Positions 46,389 through 54,042 of a stretch of 64,000 bases of DNA are shown here, one piece after another (positions within the stretch are counted from its first letter, which is position 1; each line of letters begins with the position of its first letter). This DNA is from Noviherbaspirillum aerium (GTDB lineage Bacteria; Pseudomonadota; Gammaproteobacteria; Burkholderiales; Burkholderiaceae_D). A program made the translations under genes and the position numbers. Under the pieces are notes generated by a model that did no database searches, had not been told where the DNA came from, and saw only the letters and a program-made list of their open reading frames with translations. The stretch lies in NCBI RefSeq assembly GCF_008929045.1, contig NZ_VFAH01000028.1, forward strand, positions 1 through 64,000, given 5' to 3'.

Positions 46389-46788
46389 CGTCGAAAGCAA
46401 GCCGGACCTTGCACCGGAAGGTGACCATCCTGAAAAGTCGGGAAGCAGGACGCACAAGAAGCGCGGCAAGAGCGATCTCCTGCAGGCGTCCTTTCTCAAT
46501 GACCTGCGCAAGCAGCGGATGTCGGTTATCGTCTATTTGGTAAGCGGTGTGAAACAAGCTGGCATGATCGAGTCATTTGATCAGCATGCCTTGTCCTTAC
46601 GCCTTGGCAGCAGCATGCAGCTCATCTACAAGCATACGATCGCCAGTATTGTGCCGGCGGCCAAGGCCATTACGGCATCGCCTTCCGTATCGCCTCGAGC
46701 CAGGAGTGCCGGCGGTCGCGCGGATACGGCGGTGACGCCCGTGATCTTGCGTAAAGCGCCGCGCCGCATCCTGACGCGCGAAGGATAA
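46378..46788 (+). CDS. Divergent Hfq paralogue with long N- and C-terminal extensions
   Basis: A 136-residue protein. The Sm-like core (about residues 34-95) is recognisable: LLQASFLNDLRKQRMSV, then IVYLVSGVKQAGMIESFDQH, and LIYKHTIASIVPA. Conserved with Hfq: Q36 (Q8 of E. coli), R44/R47 rim, Y53, K59, Q69, the YKH motif (Y84-K85-H86). Changed: D9 equivalent is A37 and the proximal-face F42 equivalent is H70. A 30-residue charged leader and a 40-residue basic tail flank the core. It is probably an RNA chaperone with altered specificity, as a second Hfq beside the housekeeping one. Overlaps the upstream gene by 11 bases. Confidence 0.8.
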   Translation: MTSSVESKPDLAPEGDHPEKSGSRTHKKRGKSDLLQASFLNDLRKQRMSVIVYLVSGVKQAGMIESFDQHALSLRLGSSMQLIYKHTIASIVPAAKAITASPSVSPRARSAGGRADTAVTPVILRKAPRRILTREG

Positions 46789-47169
46789 GAAGCCCAGGGC
46801 ATATGCTGCCCAAGCGTCCACATCTACCTTCTCGGCTGGACCTTGTCCATTTGCCATGGCTCTTGGCGACACCATCGAGCGACCTTGAGGCAAGCGAATT
46901 ATCGCCGAGGGTATTCATCGGGACCGGTGCGTTCCAGTCACAGCCATTTCGTCAAAGCCAGCGGTCTGCTATGGCTTCGCCTGGCGATCATTGCGCCGAT
47001 TCCCAGGGCAAAGCGGCATTCGGCTCTGTCGTGCTGCTCGTTGCTCACGACATCGGAACGCTACTATCAAGATCGAAGGCGACATCCCTGTAAGCTCACT
47101 AAGCGGGCGGGGCAAACCCTGTTCATGGCCAACGTTGGCAACCAACACGACGCATCGTGGCCGTAGCCG

Positions 47170-47418
47170 ATGCCTGATATGAAAAAGATACGGAGACACG
47201 GCCGCGTTCTCGGGCATGATGGCCCTGCGGTGGAAGCGTGGGAGCAGACTTTAACGATCTCTAAACATCCACCGGATATGATCGAGATTCCATGGGCATT
47301 GTTTGAACGCTTAATTGTGACGCTTAGCTACGCTGCTAAATGGAGAAAGTCCAGCTTAGGAGTTCCGCATAGAACAGTAATCGACGGTGATTTTTTCATT
47401 AGAGCGGTTTCACCCTGA
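47170..47418 (+). CDS. Weak candidate: small protein of unknown function, end inside a repeat
   Basis: An 82-codon frame with ATG start. The composition is protein-like (MKKIRRHGRVLGHDGPAVEA..) but no family is recognised. The last six codons and the stop lie inside the palindromic element starting at 47400, so the original C-terminus may have been replaced by the insertion. Confidence 0.3.
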   Translation: MPDMKKIRRHGRVLGHDGPAVEAWEQTLTISKHPPDMIEIPWALFERLIVTLSYAAKWRKSSLGVPHRTVIDGDFFIRAVSP

Positions 47419-47568
47419 CCTGCCTGCCGATACCTGATAGATTGCCTCCGGCACGGCGTTGTGCCTCCTTGTCATGGTCTGGCCATGTCGCGTCGCCGCG
47501 TCTTGTTCCAACGGCAATCTGCCTCGGCCTCGATTTCGACTAGGCCGGTCAAGGTGAAAACGTTCTAG
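47400..47568. repeat. Dispersed palindromic element, family 2, copy A (full length)
   Basis: 169 bp. It begins TAGAGCGGTTTCACCCTGACC and ends with the reverse complement of TAGAACGTTTTCACCTTGACC. It aligns over its whole length with the reverse complement of 57916-58076; shared internal blocks include GCCTGCCGAT, GGCACGGCGTTGTG and GGCCATGT. It has no coding content. Confidence 0.85.
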
Positions 47569-47743
47569 CCGCGTCACGAGGCTAAGGACGACGGCACCGT
47601 TATAATCTTGGGTCGGCGCCAGAGGACTCTGATTGTTGTTAACTGTCCCGCAGGCCGCAAGCAGTCGTGTCCCCATGCGAGCGTGATGGTTAGCGATGAT
47701 TAGCGATGCTGCCTGAGTCCGCCCCCTATTTATGGAGTAGAAA

Positions 47744-48280
47744 ATGGTTTCTTTGCAAGAGCAGCTTTTGAAAGCCGGCCTGGTCGACAAAAAGAAAGTG
47801 AAACAAGCGAATCACGAAAAAAGCCGGCAGAAAAAGATCGAGCTTCGAAGCGGCACACAGAGTGTCGATGAAGCGAAGGCGGCCGCAATTGAAACACAAC
47901 GAAAAAACGCCGAGCGGGCACGCGAACTCAATGCCCAGCGCGATGCGGCAGCCAATGAAAAAGCAGTCATGGCGCAGATTGCTCAGATGGTGGAAAACAA
48001 TCGCCAGAGCAAGGGGGCAGGGGACATTGCTTACAATTTCACTCACGGTAATAAGGTCGAGCGCATCTATGTGTCGGCTGCGGTGCAGAAGCAGTTGATG
48101 GCCGGGAATCTCGTCATCGTCTGCCATGGCAGCGCTGCTGAACTGGTGCCAAGAGTTATTGCCGACAAGATTGCCGAGCGCGCTCCCTCGCTTGTTGTAA
48201 AAGTGAACAAGACTCGTACTGAAACGGATGTGGACGACCCTTATGCTGCCTTCCAGATTCCGGACGACTTCACCTGGTAG
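47744..48280 (+). CDS. DUF2058 (YaiL-type) nucleoprotein-like protein
   Basis: A 178-residue protein of full DUF2058 length. The N-terminus SLQEQLLKAGLVDKKKVKQA leads into a long basic coiled region, followed by the compact C-terminal part with IAYNFTHGNKVERIYVSAAV, LVIVCHGSAAELVPRVIADK and DDPYAAFQIPDDFTW. Family members are thought to associate with nucleic acid; no activity is established. A good GGAG site precedes the ATG. Monocistronic. Confidence 0.92.
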   Translation: MVSLQEQLLKAGLVDKKKVKQANHEKSRQKKIELRSGTQSVDEAKAAAIETQRKNAERARELNAQRDAAANEKAVMAQIAQMVENNRQSKGAGDIAYNFTHGNKVERIYVSAAVQKQLMAGNLVIVCHGSAAELVPRVIADKIAERAPSLVVKVNKTRTETDVDDPYAAFQIPDDFTW

Positions 48281-48525
48281 TAAAACAGTATCCTCAACAC
48301 CGGATTCCGCCCTGAGGATGCCTACCTGACAGACGGTTCGGATAGAAGCCTTGCGGCACGGTAGATTCGGAACGTCCTGCGCATATCGCCGTGATACAGC
48401 CACCAGTACTCAATGGCAATCACGGTTTGATGCTGCTCAACGGTACGGTGCGTAGTATCGGCACGAAATACAAGGCACGGCATAGTTGGCTGGCGGCTTT
48501 GCCACCGCAAAATCAAGGAGACGCC

Positions 48526-49734
48526 ATGCTGTTCAAAAGCCAACGCCAGTGCGCCCATTATCTGGTCCGCACCTTCATTGTCGCCGCAGCTGCTGCCAGC
48601 CTGTCCGCCTACGCTGGCTCCGACAAGATTTCCGGAGGCGGCACCAATGTTAGCGGCAAAACATCCTATGCCTACTATGTCACCGGTGATGCGAACCGTA
48701 CGCCGGACATCCGACAACGCCCCCGCTCGCCATCGACGGTGCTCATGGGCGGAGACAACGATGTCGACGAGGCCTTTCGCTGGATGATTACCCGTGCCGG
48801 CGTCACATCGTCTTCGGGAGGTCGCTTTGTCATCATTCGCGCTACCAGCAGCGATGGCTACAATTGTTATGTTTATTACTCGAATTATCCGACATGCAGC
48901 ACTACGGGAGCCGCGCAGTCAGGCTCAGTCGGTGGCGCCGCACTCGGATTGTCGTCAGTGGAGACCCTTGTCATCCCGTCGGCAACTGCCGCCAATGATG
49001 CGAAGGTCAACGAGATCGTCGGGCGCGCCGACGTTATCTGGATAGCCGGCGGCGACCAGGCCGACTACTATAAGAACTGGCGTGGTACCGCGCTGGAGCA
49101 AACTCTCAGCCAGGCGATCTCGCGTAACGTCCCAGTCGGTGGGACCTCGGCCGGCATGATGGTGCTGCCACGGTTTGATTTCGCGGCGCTGCGCGGTTCG
49201 GTGACTTCGGCACAGGCTCTCGCCGACCCATTCAACAAGTACATGAGCATCGAATCCGAGTCCGGCGCACAGCCGGCTTTCATTGTCGCACCGGGACTTG
49301 ACGCGGCCATTGTCGACGCTCATGTCGACGAGCGCGACCGCATGGGGCGGCTAATGACATTCATGGCACGCCTTATCCGGCAGGAGGGCGCCACTGGCTG
49401 CGCCGGCGGCGTGCTATCGGGCTCGGCAGGCGCGTCCAACGGCGCTCGGGCCATCGGGCTGGCGATACAGACCGCGCTCCTGATCGAAGGGCCGGCCGGC
49501 TCGCAGACGGCACGGCGCGTTAGCAATGCGGGTGTCCCCGGTTCCGGGGCGGCTTACCTGCTGCAACCGTCCATGGCGCCCGAGACCTGCCTATCCGGCA
49601 AGCCGCTTACCATGCGCGGTATCTCCGTACGCAAGATCACCGACAGCCAATCGTTCAACTTCTCGAACTGGAGCACCCTTCCTTACCGGGAAGCGAACGT
49701 TGTCAACGGTACGCTGAGCAACTTCGCCTACTGA
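48526..49734 (+). CDS. Exported cyanophycinase-like serine peptidase (S51)
   Basis: A 402-residue protein. The N-terminus looks like a signal peptide (basic MLFKSQRQ, hydrophobic VRTFIVAAAAASLSAYAGS), so it is probably secreted or periplasmic. The S51 fold shows STVLMGGDNDVDEAF, VIWIAGGDQADYYKNW and GGTSAGMMVLP with nucleophile S208, then IVDAHVDERDRMGRL containing the HVDERDR segment of cyanophycinases. Expected activity is hydrolysis of beta-aspartyl-arginine or other beta-aspartyl peptides. No cyanophycin synthetase is in the window. GGAGACGCC precedes the ATG. The stop falls at the edge of repeat 2B. Confidence 0.85.
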   Translation: MLFKSQRQCAHYLVRTFIVAAAAASLSAYAGSDKISGGGTNVSGKTSYAYYVTGDANRTPDIRQRPRSPSTVLMGGDNDVDEAFRWMITRAGVTSSSGGRFVIIRATSSDGYNCYVYYSNYPTCSTTGAAQSGSVGGAALGLSSVETLVIPSATAANDAKVNEIVGRADVIWIAGGDQADYYKNWRGTALEQTLSQAISRNVPVGGTSAGMMVLPRFDFAALRGSVTSAQALADPFNKYMSIESESGAQPAFIVAPGLDAAIVDAHVDERDRMGRLMTFMARLIRQEGATGCAGGVLSGSAGASNGARAIGLAIQTALLIEGPAGSQTARRVSNAGVPGSGAAYLLQPSMAPETCLSGKPLTMRGISVRKITDSQSFNFSNWSTLPYREANVVNGTLSNFAY

Positions 49735-49840
49735 CCAGCCTGGTCGAGCCCGAGGCAAATTGCTGCTGGAACAGGGCGTGACGCCTTGCCGACGGCGATC
49801 GGTCCAGGATCTGCAGGCAGGTCAGAGTGAAAACGCTCTA
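49731..49840. repeat. Dispersed palindromic element, family 2, copy B (internal deletion)
   Basis: 110 bp. It begins inside the terminal repeat at CTGACC and ends GTGAAAACGCTCTA. It aligns with copy 57916-58076 (shared CTGACC.GCCTGG, GGCGTGACG-type blocks and GCAGGCAGGTCAG), but lacks about 45-50 central bases and the outermost left bases. It overlaps the TGA of the cyanophycinase gene. Confidence 0.75.
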
Positions 49841-49844
49841 GGCT

Positions 49845-49958
49845 GTGTTTGATAAGCTGCTGCGCGATACGGATTGGCGCCTGCGGTGCTCGGCGTGCCC
49901 TGCATACGCGTGCGCTCCGCAGCGCCAATCCGAACCGCTCGCAACGCTTAACAAACAC
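49845..49958. repeat. Palindromic element of a third type, next to copy 2B
   Basis: 114 bp. GTGTTTGATAAGC at the left is answered by GCTTAACAAACAC at the right. A second arm pair, GGATTGGCGCCTGCGG and CCGCAGCGCCAATCC, lies further in. It starts five bases after element 2B ends, so two unrelated palindromes are stacked. The 238-codon frame running through it is not considered real. Confidence 0.7.
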
Positions 49959-50281
49959 GACCTGGAGACACGGTACCTCTCGCCTGCTCGGACAAGGCCG
50001 GATATCGAGCGTCGTGAATACAATATTCTGACGGCGACGGTACGCGCTCTTTACGATCGCCACCGGTGTGCCGGGGCGGCGATGGCGCAGGTACAGACGC
50101 TGGGCCTCGACGATCCTAGCGCTATTCGGGTTGTACGAATGCGCCCCGGACGCATTGCCTTCGACTTGCCGTTAACTGCTGTCGAAGAAAAAGCTCCTTT
50201 CCACTCTCCACGAAGACCGGAGCGATCCGCGTACCGCCGATTGCCCTGTGTCCGCGCCTTCGCTGATTCTGAACGGAGCCC

Positions 50282-50530
50282 GCCCATGACTGCAGGGCCC
50301 ACCTGCCGCTTGTCTATCGCCATTCGTCGAATGTATTTAGGCAACCGCCGGCACGGGCAGCCGATGCCATGTATGTGCTCGCGGCCTCTACGGCAACGTG
50401 CCTGCTCTCGAGATGGTGCTGCAGCTGTTCGAAGCCGAGACATCCGTGGACAAGCATCTGACCTTCAATGGAGACTTCAACTGGTTCAATATCGACGATG
50501 CCAGCTTTGCGCGCATCAACGAAACGGTGT
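50282..50530 (+). pseudogene. Metallophosphoesterase-like gene, frameshifted fragment
   Basis: Two frames join around 50385: the first encodes LPLVYRHSSNVFRQPPARA followed by DAMYVLA, the second LYGNVPALEMVLQLFEAE, then LTFNGDFNWFNIDDASFARI. GNVPAL and FNGDFNW resemble the metal-binding blocks of calcineurin-like phosphoesterases. The sequence then leaves the family near 50530. A frameshift and a lost 3' end make it non-functional. The assignment rests on motif memory. Confidence 0.5.
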
Positions 50531-50860
50531 CTTCGTCTGTACTCGTTATCGACACGAGTAGAACGACACGCTGGCTTGGCATTGCGTGCCACATCGGGAA
50601 GAATGGCGCGTCGCCCCTGTTTCTCCGGCGTACAAGTGAGTCTAGTCAGCCTGGCTTTGCCCATGAAGAGGCGGGGGTGTCGAGGGGCGTCCTGCCAGCG
50701 GTTTCATCGAATTGCCTGCTGGTTTGGCATGCTCCATTCTTGATCCGTTCAAACCGGCGGCTTGTGTTTATAACAACCTATAAGCGGGCGGGGCATCATA
50801 TTTTCCTTTCCTATGGGCAATTTTTTGGGATGCCATGTCATTATCGGTAAAGGAAATACC

Positions 50861-51253
50861 ATGAGAGTCGCCGCAAGAAATGGGTTCACGCTGATCGAGA
50901 TGATGATTGCCGTTGCGATTATCGGCATCCTGGCAAGCATCGCTTACCCCTCATATACAGAACATATCAAGAAGTCCAACAGGGCTGCCGCGCAGGCGCA
51001 TCTGGTGGATATTGCGCAGCATCAGACTCGATACTTGATCGACAACCGCGCCTATGCAAGTACTGTTGCCTTACTCGGACTGTCAACACCGGAGAAGGTA
51101 GCCAGCCTATATACGGTTCAGATTACCGTGGCCGACGCCTTGCCGCCAGCGTACACCGTGACAGCAACACCTAGAACAGGCACTGCCCAAGCAAGCGATG
51201 TCGTGCTTTCCATCGACAGCGCCGGTACGAAGTCCCCAAGTTCCAAGTGGTAG
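50861..51253 (+). CDS. pilE: Type IV pilin (PilE-type)
   Basis: A 130-residue pilin. The prepilin peptidase site lies between G8 and F9 in RNGFTLIEMMIAVAIIGILA, with the mature E5 present. SIAYPSYTEHIKKSNRAAA is typical of PilE. A C-terminal disulfide loop is absent; there are no cysteines in the mature pilin, unlike many PilE. AAAGGAAA precedes the ATG. It leads the minor-pilin operon, whereas in many Gram-negatives pilE follows pilY1; it may act as a priming minor pilin. Confidence 0.88.
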   Translation: MRVAARNGFTLIEMMIAVAIIGILASIAYPSYTEHIKKSNRAAAQAHLVDIAQHQTRYLIDNRAYASTVALLGLSTPEKVASLYTVQITVADALPPAYTVTATPRTGTAQASDVVLSIDSAGTKSPSSKW

Positions 51254-51264
51254 TAATTAACTAA

Positions 51265-51774
51265 ATGCGCTGCGTTCAAGATCCTCGTTTCACTTTTCCG
51301 AAGCCATGTTCCTTCCACCTGGCTTTGGGTGGATTCACGCTCATTGAACTGCTTGTCACGGTCGCGATTGTTGCCATCCTGGCAGCTGTCGCCGCGCCGT
51401 CCATGTCGGCGATGATCGCTAATCAGCGCACAAAGTCGGCTGCAGCCGACTTGCAGATGTCGATCATGCTGGCACGCAGTGAGGCACTCAAGCGCAATGC
51501 CAGTGTAGTTATCAGCCCCAATACTGAAGGGTGGCAGGCGGGCTGGCGCGTTGCCACGGTTGATGAAGACCGCAACATCCACAATAAAAACGCGAGCGGC
51601 GGGCTTTCCATCGTCGGACCTCAATCGATGGTCTATAGTCCTTCTGGCCGTTTACGCAGCGGCAGCGGCGACATCATTTTTGATATTTCCATCTCGTCGT
51701 CCCCGACGCACCGGTGTGTCTCGATAGATCTCAACGGACGGCCTTATCAGCGCTCGTCGGAAACCCCATGTTGA
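51265..51774 (+). CDS. fimT: Minor pilin, FimT/GspH family
   Basis: A 169-residue prepilin-like protein. GGFTLIELLVTVAIVAILAAV has cleavage after the second G and the E5 residue. RTKSAAADLQMSIMLARSEALKR and the following GWQAGWRV stretch are GspH/FimT-domain landmarks. It would be a low-abundance pilus-initiation subunit, possibly DNA-binding in natural transformation as FimT homologues are. Its leader is long (about 22 residues before the cleavage site). The stop overlaps the pilV start. Confidence 0.9.
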   Translation: MRCVQDPRFTFPKPCSFHLALGGFTLIELLVTVAIVAILAAVAAPSMSAMIANQRTKSAAADLQMSIMLARSEALKRNASVVISPNTEGWQAGWRVATVDEDRNIHNKNASGGLSIVGPQSMVYSPSGRLRSGSGDIIFDISISSSPTHRCVSIDLNGRPYQRSSETPC

Positions 51775-52364
51775 CCCATCCACAGCATCCGTCGCGTCCG
51801 CCATCCAGGATGGCTGGCGTCTCCCTGATCGAAGTGTTGGTCACGGTCCTCATCCTCGGATTCGGGCTGCTTGGCCTGGCGGGGCTGCAAAGCAAGCTGA
51901 GCATTGGATTGCTCGAATCGAAGGAAAGAGCCCAGGCGCTCGTGATGCTGACCAATCTGACCGAGAGAATTGACGTCAACCGCCAGAATGCTGCAGCGTA
52001 TGTCTCAACGTCGCCGCTGGGCACGGGTGACCAGCAACCCGTCGACTGCACTACCACGACAACACAGGCGGCGCGTGATCTGTGCGAATGGAGCCACGCG
52101 CTGAAAGGGTTTTCAGCGACGAAGGATAACGAAGCGGTCGGCACAATGCCCGGCATGCGTGGCTGCATCGCGCAGGTGCAGACCGCGGACGAGACCAGCG
52201 GCGTGTGCAGGCCGGCAGTTTACCGGGTTACGGTGGCATGGCAGGGAATGCACCCGACCAAGGCGCCGGCAGTTAACTGTGCCAACGATGCTTACGGCAA
52301 CGATGACAAGATGCGCCGCGCTATCTCCACGCAAATCTCGATAGGTCTTCAAGGTTGCCAATGA
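51768..52364 (+). CDS. pilV: Minor pilin PilV
   Basis: A 198-residue protein. MAGVSLIEVLVTVLILGFGLLGLAGLQ is the PilV prepilin start, with E5, followed by KERAQALVMLTNLTERID. Four or more cysteines in the periplasmic part suggest disulfides. The start overlaps the fimT stop by seven bases and the stop overlaps the pilW start, so translation is coupled. It is part of the tip-initiation complex with FimT, PilW, PilX and PilY1. Confidence 0.92.
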   Translation: MLTHPQHPSRPPSRMAGVSLIEVLVTVLILGFGLLGLAGLQSKLSIGLLESKERAQALVMLTNLTERIDVNRQNAAAYVSTSPLGTGDQQPVDCTTTTTQAARDLCEWSHALKGFSATKDNEAVGTMPGMRGCIAQVQTADETSGVCRPAVYRVTVAWQGMHPTKAPAVNCANDAYGNDDKMRRAISTQISIGLQGCQ

Positions 52365-53461
52365 CCCGCATTGCATTCCAAGATCAAGAGGTATTGAACA
52401 TGCGTCAGCATCACTACGGGCTAAGTCGAGGTTTCTCGCTGGTGGAGTTGATGGTGGCGGTCGCGCTCGGCTTGATACTGTTGGCAGGTCTGTTCACGTT
52501 GTTTTTGACCAACAGCCGATCGTACAGGGAAATCGACAATGCTACGCGTCAGATTGAGAACGGTAGATACGCAATCCAGCTGCTTACAGATGACATTCGA
52601 ATGGCGGGCTATTACGGCGAGTTCGACCCGACAGAGTTGGCGACGCCGGCGTCGCCACCTGACATCTGTGACACCACGCAGGCCAACCTGATCGCAGGGA
52701 TGCCGTTGCACGTGCAAGGTCTTGATGCGGATGCGAACACTCCAACATGTATCGCTGACAGGAAGACAGGCACCGATATTCTCGTCGTCAGACGTACCGC
52801 CGCCTGCATCGCCGGCACCGCAGGTTGCGACGCGCTGACCGCTACCGTGCCCTTTCTCCAGGCGTCCACCTGCAACAGCATGGATGAACTCGAGTCTGGC
52901 AATCCTCTCAACTATTTTATTTTGCAAAACGGACCGGACAACGCTGCAACATTCAAACTGCGCAAGCGAGATTGCTCCGATGCCGGCTCAAAAACCGGGA
53001 CACGGGCGCCGCTGCGCCGGTATAGGACGCATATCTACTATGTTGCCAACAACGATAAAGCGTCCGACGGCATTCCGACCTTGAAGCGCCTGGAGCTAGG
53101 CGCGAACGGATATAGCACAATCCCGCTAGTCAATGGCATAGAAAACTTGCAGATCGAATACGGCCTCGATCTCGACGCAGTGGGCTCTCCGAAGGTCTAT
53201 ACCGCAGATCCAAACAGCTATGCGGCCTGCGCAGGTACCGCGTGCGCCAAAGCGTGGCGCAATACCATTGCTGTCAAACTTCACGTTCTCGCCAGGAACA
53301 CAGAAAAGACGGCTGGGTACACCGACGTCAAGCAGTATTCGCTGGGCCTTGCCGGGAACGGCGAACCCAATCTGGCCGGTCCGTTCAACGACCCGTTCAA
53401 ACGACACGTCTATACGACGGTGGTGAGCATGAACAATCCGGCAGGGCGGAACGATCAATGA
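52361..53461 (+). CDS. pilW: Minor pilin PilW
   Basis: A 366-residue protein from the ATG at 52361, which overlaps the pilV TGA; another ATG 13 codons later (52400) gives a shorter leader. SRGFSLVELMVAVALGLILLAGL is a prepilin segment with E5. The NGRYAIQLLTDDIRMAGYYG stretch is the PilW family signature, and a long Cys-containing beta-rich periplasmic domain follows. Minor pilin of the type IV pilus tip complex. The stop overlaps the pilX start. Confidence 0.92.
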   Translation: MTRIAFQDQEVLNMRQHHYGLSRGFSLVELMVAVALGLILLAGLFTLFLTNSRSYREIDNATRQIENGRYAIQLLTDDIRMAGYYGEFDPTELATPASPPDICDTTQANLIAGMPLHVQGLDADANTPTCIADRKTGTDILVVRRTAACIAGTAGCDALTATVPFLQASTCNSMDELESGNPLNYFILQNGPDNAATFKLRKRDCSDAGSKTGTRAPLRRYRTHIYYVANNDKASDGIPTLKRLELGANGYSTIPLVNGIENLQIEYGLDLDAVGSPKVYTADPNSYAACAGTACAKAWRNTIAVKLHVLARNTEKTAGYTDVKQYSLGLAGNGEPNLAGPFNDPFKRHVYTTVVSMNNPAGRNDQ

Positions 53462-54027
53462 ATAAGCATCTAAACAAGCAGCAGGGCCTGACCTTGATCC
53501 TCGCATTGATCTTGCTGGTGCTGCTCACCCTGATTGTGATCACAAGCGTCAACATGACCAAGGGTAGTCTGCAGACGGTAGGCAATATGCAACAGCGCAA
53601 CGAAGCCTATTCGGCCGCGCAGGAAACCATCGCGGAAGTCATCAGCAGCACGCGCTTCATTGACACGCCCGACGATGCGCTGCCCTCGCCCTGCAATGGG
53701 GTACCCAATACCAAGTGCGTTGACACCAATGCAGATGGCAAAGCTGACGTCGCCATCAAGCTTGCAAAGCCACCGACTTGTTCGAAGGTACAAGCAGTCA
53801 AAACGGCCAAACTCGATTTGGCCAAAGAACAAGACGTGGGCTGCGTCGTCGGACAACAACAGAATTTTGGCACGGCCGGCGCCGCAACCGGCGCCTCCCT
53901 TTGCTCTGACAGCGTGTGGGAAATACAGGCCGAAGCCACCGATGTCGTCACCGAAGCAAAAGTCGAGATAACCCAGGGCGTCGCCGTTCGTGTGAGCAAT
54001 GACGCGGTATCGACCCAGTGCCCATAG
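53458..54027 (+). CDS. pilX: Minor pilin PilX
   Basis: A 189-residue protein. KQQGLTLILALILLVLLTLI is a PilX-type N-terminus with no E5 after the cleavage site, as in the GspK-like group, so it is predicted to sit at the extreme pilus tip. The NEAYSAAQETIAEVISS helix and several disulfide-forming cysteines follow. It starts within the pilW stop codon and is followed by pilY1 after 15 bases. Confidence 0.9.
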   Translation: MNKHLNKQQGLTLILALILLVLLTLIVITSVNMTKGSLQTVGNMQQRNEAYSAAQETIAEVISSTRFIDTPDDALPSPCNGVPNTKCVDTNADGKADVAIKLAKPPTCSKVQAVKTAKLDLAKEQDVGCVVGQQQNFGTAGAATGASLCSDSVWEIQAEATDVVTEAKVEITQGVAVRVSNDAVSTQCP

Positions 54028-54042
54028 CAAGGAACCCGACCT

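Larger units (their letters stand above)
46789..47743. other. Gene-poor region with a palindromic element
   Basis: About 950 bases. It contains one weak small ORF (47170-47418) and element 2A at 47400-47568. The 46800-47170 part has frames on both strands but nothing with a recognisable domain. The last 40 bases hold GGAG, the ribosome-binding site of the DUF2058 gene. Confidence 0.4.

Noticed and set aside
49845-50561. A 238-codon frame on the plus strand
   Set aside because: It runs through the palindromic element and across the frameshifted phosphoesterase fragment in the wrong frame; no domain.
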